Shown: positions 11,115 through 21,472 of the stretch, one piece after another
How the letters are laid out: every line of letters begins with the position of its first letter
Numbering within the stretch: position 1 is the first letter of the stretch
Assembly: GCA_029532415.1 (NCBI GenBank)
Contig: JAQOTA010000023.1
Coordinates: forward strand, 310,001 to 374,000
Source of the DNA: Marasmius tenuissimus
Lineage: Eukaryota; Basidiomycota; Agaricomycetes; Agaricales; Marasmiaceae
Direction of reading: 5' to 3'
Length of the DNA stretch: 64,000 nt
Notes under the pieces: generated by a model
What the model was told of the DNA's origin: nothing
Database searches by the model: none
What the model saw: the letters and a program-made list of their open reading frames with translations, nothing else
Translations under genes and position numbers: made by a program

Positions 11115-13491
11115 TTAACCCCTCCATTTTTGCTGATGAGATGTCTTGCCAATCGTCTCTATAAACCTTGTCCATCCGAAAAGCGAAGTAGATCGAGGCA
11201 CATTGGGGTTATTCAGAGCCTCGAGCTCGTGCTGGGACTCTGCTTCTACCTCATCAACCAGCTCGAAGTCATTCAGATCTTCTGGAACACCAGTAAGAAG
11301 TGTATAATTCAGCAGTAAATGTAGTACTTGCCTGTTATGGACCCCCCGGACCCATCGACCACAAATGTAGCACTCGGTCTCTCCATTGTTGTATGTATCC
11401 CCGACTCAGAATCAAAGTCCTGCACGAAGGGGACCTCATGAGGATCCGCTGGGGACAGGATCAGTATTCAAATTGATTGTGAGAGAGAAAAGGAGTTACT
11501 ACTTGCCATATATTAGCTCTGGATAACCATGCTCCCGTGCATATTGCCGAGTCTTATCCAAATTATACTTGCTTGACGACGTGAGATGTTCTCGGACAAA
11601 GTCATAATGCTGACTCTCCCAACAGGAACCAACCGAGTCCTTCATCTCCAACTTTGGGATCCCAAACTCGTCCCATTTCTCCTCGGCAATTATTTGTTCG
11701 TCTTGTGGGTCGCAGCTCCAGTAGAATGGTGAAGGATTTGATTTGGGAAATGGGTATTGCACACATTGCATGTTGTTGATAAGATCGACAGGGAGAGGCG
11801 GGACGAAGAGGTATGCTGGTGTTGAAGATGTTGTGGGATCGTGATTGAAGGTGGCTGTAAGCTCGAATCCGACTTGATCAATGTAAACTGAAATGAAAGG
11901 GAAAAGATCGGACGAGGAAGGCCGGGTGAATTTTCAGGAGGCACTTACTAACTTGCTCCACGTTCTCATGGCCATTGAGGAAGGGAATTGACTGACAGAG
12001 GTAAGCAGCTCGAAGTCGGTTGCGGTTCTTCTTCGGAATGCGCCAGCCAAAGTTGAGGGTAACTCGGACATCACCAGTCTTTCGAAATGAAAGATCAGCT
12101 CGCCAGGGCACTATGTAAAACTGATTAGCAGATGGAAGATAAAGTTGATCAGCACTGAGCAGACATACCCGAGCTTGAGAATCTAGCTTTGACGTCGGGG
12201 TGTCCACTCTGGCAAAACCACTCGAGGGAAGGGGTGGAAGGAAAGTGGGCCAGGATTCCGGCTCTGTTCCGGTCGACGATAGTCCCAAAAGTGAAAAAGC
12301 CATGTTTGTCCCAGCCTGACAGATCGCCGCTCCACCTACGTTCGAATGGCGCCACCAAGCACAAAACATCGCCGAGGGTATCCTCGACGGAGGCGACGAT
12401 TTCGGCGGTGTTGAGTTGTCGAACAGTGTCTTGACGAAGTGGGGGGGAGTCGTTGGGGAATGGCAGGAGGTTTTCTTCACGCGGTGGATCGAGAGCGACA
12501 GAAGCCGGGTCAAAATGCCAACTCAACGTTTTGAGATCGAGTAACCAATACCTCCAACGATTCGCAATCTGTTTGCTATTACTAACTAGCCAATACTAAC
12601 AATCACTGGGAGCTTACCGGAAATGATACTGTCTCGTCATCGCGCAAAGAGTTCATTACAACCCACTGAAGGAATTCTCTGTCAGCTTTAACACAAAGCT
12701 CAAAGTTTGAACATACAAGTGTGTATTGTAGGTAATAGTATGCAATCCAATTGTTTCCTTGAAACTGAGCTGCAAATATATCTCCACTCGTGAGTTCTAC
12801 AAAGGCCTATCAGCAACCACAATCGGAATTCTGAGAACAGGACGTACCACCATGCGCAATGAATGTCGACAGGTTTGACCCGCTGAACGCGAAGAGCTGA
12901 GGGAGGAATGGCGACCTATATATTGTCAGTATCATTGGAATGACACCCCGATAGGCCATCGTTCAACGCACCGCCGCGCCGTCGCAGCGTTCAGGACACA
13001 TTTCAATACCTGCTATGGGTCAGGTCAATGTTTCAACTTTCGACATATACAACAAACCAGTGCTCACAGAATCAAACCCATCATCATTTTCGTCCGCCGA
13101 CTCAAATGTCGTCACAGTGAACCTTCCTCCAAACCCGACAACCTCCGCAGTTCGCGTCATCTTCCTAACCTTGACTGCCCGAGATGCCAGCAATGTCGAT
13201 GCTCCTCCTTCAGACTTGATGGTGACAGCAATGACCTTGGATGAATGTTGGCCTCGGAAGACAATGTCGCCGTCGATGATACGTCGATAGGTTTTCCCGT
13301 GCTAAAGAGAAGATTTAGCAGCTTTTCGATTCCACACGAGGCAACCTACGCACCACAACGACCCGATCCTCCGCATGAGTGCACTGGTAAGAAATATGGT
13401 TCGTAATTGCGTCTCCAGCTACAGTCCGAAAGTCAGCATGGGGTCCTATTGTTGTGCCTTGGGCATTGGCGAAAATGGTTGTGTTGCTCAT
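11115..13491 (-). CDS. Multi-exon basidiomycete-type hypothetical protein
   Basis: I recognise the style of a family of agaricomycete proteins of unknown function but cannot name a domain. The ATG at 13491 gives MSNTTIFANAQGTTIGPHAD; later pieces are KTYRRIIDGDIVFRG, SPFLPQLFAFSGSNLSTFIA, ELTSGDIFAAQFQGNNWIAY, SLRDDETVSFP, SWHFDPASVALDPPREENL, VTLNFGWRIPKKNRNRLRAA and DDEQ-rich pieces near 11700. The last exon runs from EDLNDFELVDEVEAES to FGWTRFIETIGKTSHQQKW and stops at 11115-11117. At least nine GT-AG introns of about 45-75 bp separate them. The product would be over 450 residues, without signal peptide or obvious membrane helix. It lies between duplicated, decaying segments but looks intact. 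Confidence 0.7.
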
Positions 13492-14435
13492 CGAACGGGA
13501 TGGGGGCGGGGGGTAGGGGGAAAGACAGTTGTGCCTGAGAGTTTTGTATTAGATTTATAAGGAAAGACCTTGTGGCACCGAAAACAAGAGTGTTCGGGAG
13601 CGTAGAGGGCACGCCGGGAGTAAATGAAGCATAACGAGATGGATGTTCAAAGTAAAGAGCCGATTCCGGAGTGCCCGGGTGTTCAGACCGATGGTGGAGC
13701 TACCGGTCCGAAAGCACCCTCAGAGCCTCAGAGTCCAGACCCTCAGCAGCCGCGCTTTCCCTGGGACCTCCATCTTCATTTTCAAGTCTCAACGTCAGAT
13801 CTCAACCATCCCCAAAGCCCCCAATCAATATCAGTTTGCGACCTCCAGCAGAAATCTACACGCGCTGACGCCGTCAGATATCCCCAAATTTTGCTCGTCT
13901 GGTCAGGGTGGCAGTTCTCTGCGATGTTCCGCAGCGCGTCAGTGGTGCCGTGGGTCTATATACTTCTTCTTTGGATCGTTCAGCTCATTGGAATCAATCC
14001 ACATTATCTTCATGTCACAGAAGTAGCTATACATAACTTGGAAACGCCGAATTACAGCAAGACAAACCTGAACAAACTCTTCCTACGCCTTGTCATGGAG
14101 AGATTATCAGTTCGTTCCGTCCTCAAGAGCTCAACATCTACTCCGTGACCGAAATGAGCAAGTTGGCAAAAACTATGATCCAGGACCACAGGACCGGCCT
14201 GGAAAGCGTGTCCCAGGCGTTCCAACATCGAAATACCCATGTCCGATGCAGATAAGGACATCCTGTCCAAGCTTCGTTGTGACAGACGAGGACTGAGAGC
14301 ACGTTGTTACAGGTACATCTGCCCTTTTTCTGCGATCGTGGGATTATGCGACTGTTTTCACATTTGCAGTAGCGGAACATTCGTGTTACGCCACCGCTCA
14401 GTCATGGATCCGGAGCTCGTTGGACTCTCGCCACA

Positions 14436-14506
14436 TTCACCCGTAGGCGTTCGAGTTATCCACTCCGAGCTTTCCAGAACCTGGTTTCGTGGTCGTAAGA
14501 GCGATT
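14436..14506 (-). pseudogene. LST8: LST8 first-exon remnant, copy 1
   Basis: Minus-strand translation reads SYDHETRFWKARSG followed at once by a stop. This corresponds to the conserved LST8 start SYDHEIRFWEAWSG, with the next residues (CSRTI) deleted. LST8 is the seven-bladed WD-repeat subunit of TOR kinase complexes. Only a piece of the first exon remains, with substitutions, a stop and a deletion. It cannot encode LST8. Confidence 0.65.
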
Positions 14507-15743
14507 TCTGGACAAGCCTTCCTAGGGGAGACTAGTGGCGCGCCCAGTTACCGCCCAGATTTGTAGTCCGCCACCACACACGCGTTGCCGACACGAACAG
14601 TGTAAGCACTTCGAACTGCATATTGTTTCAAAGCGTGCAGCTATTCACTTAACTCTCGCCCTTGGGACGGATATTATGTTGTGTCATGATCATTCATGTT
14701 GGTTTTTTGTCATCCCTGAAGGCTGAAGTACTGTTCTTTCTACCACAGACACTACTTACCACGTGCACATGCTCAAGATCCAATCGCATTCTCGCGATCG
14801 CTGGGGGACCCAGGATACATGAAGGCATACTAACCCTTCGTACTATTTTGATCTACGCAGATCAATCTATAGCTGCCACCCTCCCAAATCAATCAAATCT
14901 CCCTCCTCGTCAACTCTGACCCAAGTCATTCTCTGTAGACACGATGGCAACTTGACACCGCGCGTCAGTACTCTCCGAACGCCACCAGAGCTGCAAGGAG
15001 GCTCAGGTGAATACATCATACACCTGAAGCCGTGCCCGCTGGATTTGACTCTTGTGCGAGAAATCGAGCACACGAACCTGCTTCCGTGAATATTAGATGA
15101 GACAGTGGAACGTTCTTAACCCTGGTTTCCGTCGACTTACGCGGCGCGCCCAAGGATTAGCGCGCAAGTTTGCACTCTGTGTCAGTCCTCAGAACTCAGA
15201 GGCGGAGATGCATAAGTACGTCCCAGACTAAGTCTGGTTTGTAACTTTGGGTATTTAACGTTTATTGTGGGCTCTCACGATGATTCAGATTTGAGCGTGC
15301 GAAGCCTTGAAGATGGAGGCTCCTGTATTGTTATAAGGCCCTGCGACACGTCCGCCCTACCTTGGATCCGGCAGACGCGTTTCCTGAGCGCCGAACACCC
15401 AGATTTTTGAACTCCGTGCCAGTCCTCATCGATTTCTAGAAAGCGGGGGTGGTGGTAATGATATGCAGACTGGACTACATCATACAGGAATCATTTCCGG
15501 CATTGTCAGGATGGGACCGAAACTTCGTGTCACTGGCATCCGAACTCTTTCTGCTTGCCTTCTGTACATACTCCAGTGTGCGCCACCGCCACAGTTCACA
15601 CCACACACGCGTTGCCCGCAGGCACAGTGGTTTGTTGCCATCCTAGACGTACCATTCTTTCTATCAATGTCACAAAATCTTCCGAACTTGCACACTACCA
15701 CGTACACCTGGTCAATCCAACTTGAATGCGATTGCTAGGAAAC

Positions 15744-15854
15744 TCATGGCACCAATTCACCCGTTCGAGTTATCGTGCGTGAGCATATATCACTCCATGC
15801 CTCCCAGAACCTGATTTCGTGGTCGTAAGATCCAGTAACGAGAATTACAGACAT
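15744..15854 (-). pseudogene. LST8: LST8 first-exon fragment, copy 2
   Basis: The ATG at 15854 begins MSVILVTGSYDHEIRFWEAW and continues SDICSRTITRTGE, which matches the amino end of LST8 almost exactly. It then ends ELVP-stop, at the point where the first exon of the normal gene should continue with QVNRLAISPD. No later WD repeats follow in the next 2 kb on this strand. This is a transferred 5' exon fragment, better preserved than copy 1, 36 codons long. It might be transcribed, but it cannot make a propeller. Confidence 0.75.
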
Positions 15855-16726
15855 GTCGTGTCGAGGCGCATTGTTCTTTGAGGTCGATGTCGGAGCAGGC
15901 ATGCCCGCTGTAGTGCATGCTTGTGCTGGGCGCTGCTCAAAGTCATCGGTGCAAACATTGACAAACTCCCCGGCATAACCAACTACAGCACAAACTCAGC
16001 AGTGGCTTTGAAGCACGGGCTTTTTCCGGGACCTTCATCTTCATTGTCAAGTCTCAACCGTCCCGAGGACCTACAATGAATGTCGGTTTTACCCTAGCCC
16101 GAAACCTCGTGTGCCTGGTTTTCAGAACTCCAGTGCGAGTCAGTACACACGCGTTGCCGACATGAACAGTGTAAGTACTTTGAACTGCAAATTGTTTCAA
16201 GGCGTGCAGCCATTACTTGATTCTCGCCTTGGGACGAATATTATGTTGCGTCATGATCATTCATGGTGGTTGTTGTCCCAGAAGGACCATTCTTTCTATC
16301 ACAGAATCTTCACTTGCCAAATTACGTGCATCTGCTCGAGATCCAATCGTACTCGCGATCGCTGGGGGACTCAGGATACATGAAGGCATACTAACCCTTC
16401 GTACTATTTTGATCTATGCAGATCAATCTATAGCTGCCGCCCTCCCAAGACCTTCCAAGCTGTGCCAATTACTCGATCGCTGAACATGGGAAGCACTGAT
16501 ATTTTTGACCTCGGAAATCCAGGTTGTCACTACTCCTGCCGTACATCTACTGTGACTACCCCCATCTTCTTCAAGAAAAACAATTTCATTCGATTTAATG
16601 ATTTGACTTCATGAGTACCTTTTCCTCAGATCAGTCACATCCCGATCCCCCAAGAGACATGACCCTCGGCATATAATCGACGAAGTTCAAGGACTTCATT
16701 TACTTTGGGTCATCTCGTTACCGACG

Positions 16727-16740
16727 GTATAAAAGCCCCC
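16727..16740 (+). promoter_or_regulatory. TATA-type core promoter of small paralogue B
   Basis: GGTATAAAAGCCCC lies about 55 bases before the ATG at 16788. Upstream it shares TTTACTTTGGGTCATC with copy A. It is a canonical TATA box, an uncommon clear example in this window. Confidence 0.65.
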
Positions 16741-16787
16741 CGGGACCAGCGCTGTTAGTTTGTATCGCCAGCTAGACTTCTCTTACG

Positions 16788-17208
16788 ATGGGAAACAACA
16801 ACTTCAACATCCAAATCAATGGCAACGGGAACGCTACAATCATCGTTGGGGAGGCAGGAGTTACCCCGAGCAATGGCAAGGACCTTGCTGAGGACTTTAC
16901 GAACACGACTTCGGTTCCTCAGGTCGCTGCCGAGTCTACCCAGGTGGTTCGTGGTCATTTATTCTTGTGCATGCGACTCTATCGGGGGTTTGAACTCATG
17001 AAGGGCTGTTACGCTTCAGCCAGAACCCGGACTGAAATCGAACACCATCGTCCTTATCGTCTTGTCTGTCCTTAGTCTCTTTCTTAGTCGTGCTTTGACC
17101 ATCGTCCAACATTTTGTATACGCACGGCTGGGATTACACCAGGATAATCCTATGGAGAGAGGGTCGGTCACCCGAGGGGTCGCGACGAGCCCGAGCCCAG
17201 GGACCTAA
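16788..17208 (+). CDS. Small two-exon lineage-specific protein, copy B (shortened C-terminus)
   Basis: Paralogue of the gene at 5919. Exons 16788-16946 and 17020-17208 join in phase 0, giving about 115 residues. The N-terminus is MGNNNFNIQING then NATIIVGEAGVTPSNGK. The second exon encodes a hydrophobic run, NTIVLIVLSVLSLFLS, which looks like a single membrane helix, followed by FVYARLGL, which is shared with copy A. The stop at 17206 arises where one base is missing compared with copy A. The lost tail (DTDS, GG, SSVFS-DDAKR) is still readable in the next frame down to about 17275. It is either a recently shortened functional protein or an early pseudogene. Confidence 0.6.
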
Positions 17209-17369
17209 AGGACACAGACTCGGGAAATGGCGGTGAGTCATCAGTGTTCTCCGACGACGCGAAACGTTCCCTGACTGTTCCACGTATAGGTTGATCTCGT
17301 TTCTCTCGTCTTTCAGCATCGGGAATCTCGTACTGTAACTTGTATTTATCCCCGCGGCGTATTATAAAC

Positions 17370-18470
17370 GGAGTTTCTTCCAATAGTCGCGCTGCATTCG
17401 GGTCATTGGAAGTATCATGGACTTAGAACAACACGGGGCAGCCCATCAACACAACGCAAATCGAGCACTCGCCTTTTCAGCACTTCTCCCCTCATCGTTC
17501 AAACCGCCCTCCTCGAAGGTGAAAAGGGCCACTACACTCCCGAGGTGAAAGAAGATCTAAAAAAATCAGTGTAGTCTATAGAACCAAAGGGATGCTATTT
17601 GGGCAACGAGCTCGACTTTTTGGTGATCCAGTCGATCGAGGGAGCGTATGATCCCAGTCTCCAGAGCCCGGATGTCCCAATCGCACTTCGCGTCTCCCTT
17701 CGCTTGAGCGACAGAAGTAGGTTCCAGAATTCGAGCGATGAGTAATGGGATAGTGCCAGGGCCGGGGAACGTGGTCCTATCCTGGGTCAGGGACCAAGTG
17801 CGATTCCAAGGAGGCGTTCCACGGCATGCACGACAGCGGTTGGGCGGCCATTGTGCCCAATACCAATGGTGTAACGAGGTATCGGATCGTCTTTGAGTAT
17901 GCTTGTACGAGCCCTGCTCGGCCAAGCTGACCACATGAACATGCGGTTAGCGCCCATTCAGTTTTCAACGCTGGGTACATCCTTACGAGCTACGCACCTG
18001 CAGAAAGACCCTGTGCAATCATGATCATGAATGGATCGACGTGTTCTTTGGAGATTGGTTCCTCGAGCTCTGTTGTTCGACTATCCACCCCAGTTAATTG
18101 TTCGCCTTCCTCAGTGCGTGTGACTCGAATATTTCGTCGAGCGCGATGGATCAGGATTCAGCTTGATTCATCGATGCCAAAAGGCTCGCTTTTGTCGACG
18201 AGTGAACCTTATTATCGAGTCTCTGTGTCATGTCTATAACCTCAGAGATCTGAAATGTCATTTTCGTAGACGATAACAAGCCGTCAGAAGAAAGCGAGTA
18301 AATGTAGACGTTGAAGTCCCCTTCGTGAGTCCAAGCTTCACAAGGACGTATTTTATGAAACTGTGCTCACCTAGTACCCAATTCGTGGTCTTCAGTTCAT
18401 GAGCGTGAGACCGTTTCGATTTCTCCGATAGTTGCTGAACAACATCTTGACCTTACTGAAGAACGGCATG
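17370..18470 (-). pseudogene. Convergent degenerate gene, copy B of the duplicated pair
   Basis: This is the minus-strand partner of the region at 6690-8080. Pieces include GDFNVYIYSLSSDGLLSSTK then MTFQ before ISEVIDMTQRLDNKVHSSTK (about 18350-18190), and RIIRSLDRLDHQ-like KVELVAQIASLWF near 17600. Stops interrupt the frames (for example after NQAES). Nucleotide alignment with copy A is evident in 17370-17600. I cannot name the gene. The YIYS and DGLL phrases would fit a WD-type protein, but the call is weak. Confidence 0.35.
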
Positions 18471-18676
18471 TGTCGACGATAACTGAGGCCTCGAAATGAG
18501 AGTAGAGATCCACTACGATCGTATTGTCCGTCATCGAGGCACAAATCAATGTTCGATACGATAAGCAGCTCCCAGGGTTGTCCTAGAGGCTAGAAGAGTG
18601 ACTGTGATGATGCTGGTTCGGGTAGAAGTTCACTCCGAGGGGTTGTATTTCCATCTAAACGCGCCTGGTCCCACGT

Positions 18677-18691
18677 GACCGGGGACACCTT
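18677..18691. repeat. Target-site duplication, left
   Basis: GACCGGGGACACCTT at 18677-18691 is repeated exactly at 19347-19361. The two copies bracket the LINE fragment, whose poly(A) tail (as T) abuts this copy. Confidence 0.85.
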
Positions 18692-19346
18692 TTTTTTTTT
18701 TTTTTTTTTTTTTTGGAGGAGCGTTCTGGCCTTCACCTTTGTCTTAACTCCGGATCGGGCCCGCTGAGTTTGGGGGGTTTCACCCCAGATACGAGAATTC
18801 CGTCTACCTTGACCGTTACCTGTCGATACCTTTTCTCCCCGAGGAAATGCATTACGCACTACGAGTGTGGGGCTCGAGTTTGTTTCCTTTTCGGCCTTCT
18901 GCCGGTCTTTGTGATTTGATCTGACTCTATACCCACTAAAACCCCGGAATTGATGTTTATCCAATTATCTGGCAGGTCTCCCTCGTGCCTCAGCGTATTT
19001 TTCCATGTTTCCCTTACGATCTCGACGCATAACGCTTTCTTCTCGTACTTTTTGTTTGTAGATCGTCTATCAATGTCTATTCTCGCGTCGATTTCGGTTC
19101 TCCACCGGTTGCGGATCTCTTCGGGGGTGAAGGGGGCGTTGTTCTTGTTTAGGACACGTTCACACCTCAGTACCCATATGAGGTGCGCCGCGCTTGCGAG
19201 CAGAATACGCCATAGTCTCTCCGTGCCTTTCTTGCTCGCTTTACTCTCTGTGTTGTCTCGACATCTTGCTAGTCCGCACCCAATTATTGCTCCCAGCCCT
19301 GGGGTTCTCCATTCCGGAGTCGTACCTCTGTTTTTCCATACGTTCC
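18690..19346 (-). mobile_element. 5'-truncated LINE (non-LTR retrotransposon) insertion
   Basis: On the minus strand the element begins abruptly at 19346, contains the C-terminal end of a retrotransposon polyprotein, then a 3' untranslated part, and ends in a run of 25 A (T at 18690-18714). The flanking 13-15 bp direct repeats GACCGGGGACACC(TT) show insertion by target-primed reverse transcription. Truncation at the 5' end is typical. The length of about 650 bp, intact tail and exact target duplication suggest a fairly recent event. No reverse transcriptase domain is left. Confidence 0.88.
18859..19346 (-). CDS. C-terminal remnant of LINE polyprotein
   Basis: Open frame without its own start, reading into the element from its truncated 5' end. 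It contains RLWRILLASAAHLIWVLRCE then RVLNKNNAPFTPEEIRNRW, followed by INRR-like basic residues, KKALCVEIVRETW and SGVLVGIE. This pattern (ILxxSAHLIWxLRCER ... EIRNRW ... SGVLVGI) is the tail found after the RNase H domain in many basidiomycete LINEs. It ends at the stop at 18859, leaving about 145 bp of 3' UTR before poly(A). It is not functional alone. Confidence 0.75.
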
Positions 19347-19817
19347 GACCGGGGACACCTTGAATTCTGGAAACGTGATATGCTAGATACTCGCTGTTAT
19401 CCGCCACACAAATAAGATTGTGTCTACAGTCTGTATTCCTCAGCTCTCCCTGCTACCTACTCATAGGCCTTTCTAACAAAGACGCTCTTCAGTACCGAAG
19501 GGACTCTCCACGTCATCGAGAGGTTCGGAGGTGTATATCTTGTGAGCGAATCGTGTTACTACACATCAAGTAGTAAGTACTGTAACAAAAATAAGCGACC
19601 ACAAAACCCCTACCCCTCCCCTCCCCCCCAACGCGAACCTAGGAAACATATTAACACTGAGCCAATACGTCAAAAGTTCCAAACCCTACCTCGACCCTCA
19701 GTGAGCGTACCATTCGAGGTTCTACAGAGAGAGAGATAATCATGTAGGGTAGTCAGCTCTAGTCCGTGAAAGGAGCTGAAGAAAGAGTAAGCTGACCTGC
19801 GAGCTCGCCCGCCAGCA

Positions 19818-19848
19818 ACCGCCAGACTGTTCCTGTAAGTCTGGCGGT
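19818..19848. repeat. Hairpin in exon-like segment, left arm
   Basis: ACCGCCAGACT and AGTCTGGCGGT form an 11-bp stem around a 9-base loop. It is the equivalent of the longer hairpin at 33120-33160. On the minus strand it encodes DERPPPDLQEQSGG in an open frame. Confidence 0.8.
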
Positions 19849-20155
19849 GGCCGTTCATCTAGGGCACCTTGTTCGAAGAGTATTTCAGTCACTTGATCAT
19901 ATACGAGGGAGAGAGAATGCTTACCCAGGTACTGTTCTCTTGAAACTGGTGAGCCTATGAAAAGATCAGCCCACAACGGAAGAGAATGTTCCCTCATGCT
20001 TGCCAGGCCACAGACCAGCCATGACCCGACAAGGATGCGAGAACAGACCCTTAGAGAAAATCATTTGTGTACTCACCGATGGAGTGAAGTCGTCCTGAGT
20101 GAAAACAAACACGTCAGAAGAGTGGACACAACGAGTAGCGGTGATAGCCACAAAC

Positions 20156-21068
20156 CTAATCGTCGAGCGCAAAGGCCTTTCTCCATGCGTCGGAGAGAAT
20201 GGGGGTGTCGTCCAGCTCGTCGGAGTCGTCGCAGTCGGGGTCGTACATTTCAGCGTAGTCGTCCAGTCGATAGTCGAAGTTGCCGTGGAGGTTGTCGCCA
20301 GAGTCGAGGTCACCAAACGTCGCGCGCCACTTGCAGCCTAGGATGGGTCCTTCGTCGGAGTCGGAATCGTCGTCGAGGTTGTACATTCTTGCGTAGTCGT
20401 CCAGTCGGTAGTTGAAGAAGTCGCCGAGGTCGTTCTTGAGGTCGTTGCTGTCGAGGTTGCCGGCCTTGAGGTTGTCGCCAGAGTCGAGGTCGCCAAAGAT
20501 CGCACGCCACTTGCTGCCCAGAATAGGTCCTTCGTCGGAGTCGGCGTCTTCATCGTACTAGGGCAAAGGGTTAGCAAATCGAAGTGGAATGCAGGATGTG
20601 AGACATATCCCATCGCAGAGTCCTGCGGCTGAGACATCCTCCTCGTCGTCGTCGCCGTCCAGGTAGCAGTCGAGAATGTCGTTCACGTCGATGTCGTCCT
20701 CCTCCTCGTCCTCGTACTCGCTTTCGCTGTCGTAATCGGTCTCCTCGTCGTCCTCGTCGTCGGATTGTAGAAGGTCGTAAACCTGCAACAAGAGCGAGTT
20801 GGTCAGTTGACGGAAAGTGCAGAGACGACAAAGGCGAGCTCACCACTGCGCCGTCCTCGTCTGGGCTAGTGAGAACGAGCATCGGGACGTCAAGCTGGAC
20901 GTCCTTGTCGCCATTGTCGTCCGAGGAACCTGTGAAAGCGTCAGCACCGTTCGAAAGCAAATCGCCCAACGACACGCCCTCTCCACCCTCTGCCAACGCC
21001 GCCAATGACCCCACTCCTCCCCATCCTCCACTCCCCAATACACTAAAGCTAACTGTAGCACTAAGCAT
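20156..21068 (-). CDS. Acidic Asp/Glu-rich repeat protein, left-arm copy (splice donor lost)
   Basis: Unrecognised protein, paralogue of the gene at 31896. Exon 1 (21068-20844) reads MLSATVSFSVLGSGGWGG and so on, exon 2 (20782-20609) is very acidic (DEDDEETDYDSESEYED), and exon 3 (20557-20156) carries two copies of SDEGPILGxKWRAxFGDLDS and ends KAFALDD. Predicted length is 266 residues if spliced as in the other arm. The donor of intron 2 is changed from GGG|GTATGT to GGG|ATATGT, so normal GT splicing is impossible there. Read-through adds CLTSCIPLRFANPLP and stops at 20558. It is probably truncated or mis-spliced. Function unknown. Confidence 0.65.
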
Positions 21069-21472
21069 ACTGACTAGCTGTACGTAGGTTTATCGTAGGT
21101 GTAGGTAGGTGTAGGTAGAGCGCAAGTATATAGCTGTGAGGCTACAGGTATGCTAGGGTGTACTAATGTACGGTAACAAGGTTTGAACCAGAGCTACAAA
21201 GAGACCCCTTTAGTTCGAGGGCAGGTTGATATACCCCAGAATTGTGTTTGTTGGTGTTTGGGCGAAGAATCGAGCGCACGGGCCATGTCCCACATAGTAC
21301 CGATGCTTCCGTGAGTGCTGGTCTGATTGAAGGATGAAGACAGCAGAGGAAAGTGGAAACGACGCGTCGATGGAGATGGAAGTCAGGAGTGGAGACGCGT
21401 CGCGGGGATAGCGGGGGCTGATAGCCGAATATGACACCCTGATTGAGATTAGACCCCGATGGTCTCATGGCG

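Larger units (their letters stand above)
13620..16450. repeat. Field of degenerate duplicated segments
   Basis: Several blocks recur here with 75-90 percent similarity by eye. The block 14580-14890 (from CGCGTTGCCGACA to AGCTGCCACCCTCCCAA) matches 16145-16446, and partly 15605-15730. The block 13745-13870 (GGGACCTCCATCTTCATTTTC and onward) matches 16030-16110. The LST8-derived piece at 14440-14505 matches 15744-15854. The phrase TGGGGGACxCAGGATACATGAAGGCATACTAACC-type core is nearly identical in two copies. Frames within are broken and differ between copies, so no gene is annotated apart from the LST8 fragments. Confidence 0.75.
19600..21472 (-). repeat. Inverted duplication, left arm
   Basis: This 1.87-kb segment is the reverse complement of 31492-33360 with many substitutions and a few small indels. 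Homology starts near the C-rich stretch at 19605 and ends at CGCCATGAG (reverse strand) near 21472. It carries a full copy of the acidic-protein gene, its CCTACACCTA-repeat promoter, and downstream exon-like segments. The arms enclose about 10 kb of unrelated genes. Confidence 0.9.

Noticed and set aside
18590..18964. Minus-strand frame with a run of lysines
   Set aside because: The lysines are the translated poly(A) tail of the LINE; the frame is an artefact of the insertion.
20571..21068. Long minus-strand frame continuing past exon 1 of the left-arm gene
   Set aside because: It reads through intron 1 into an Arg-rich shadow of the acidic exon; splicing at GTGAGC, as in the right arm, explains the conserved sequence better.
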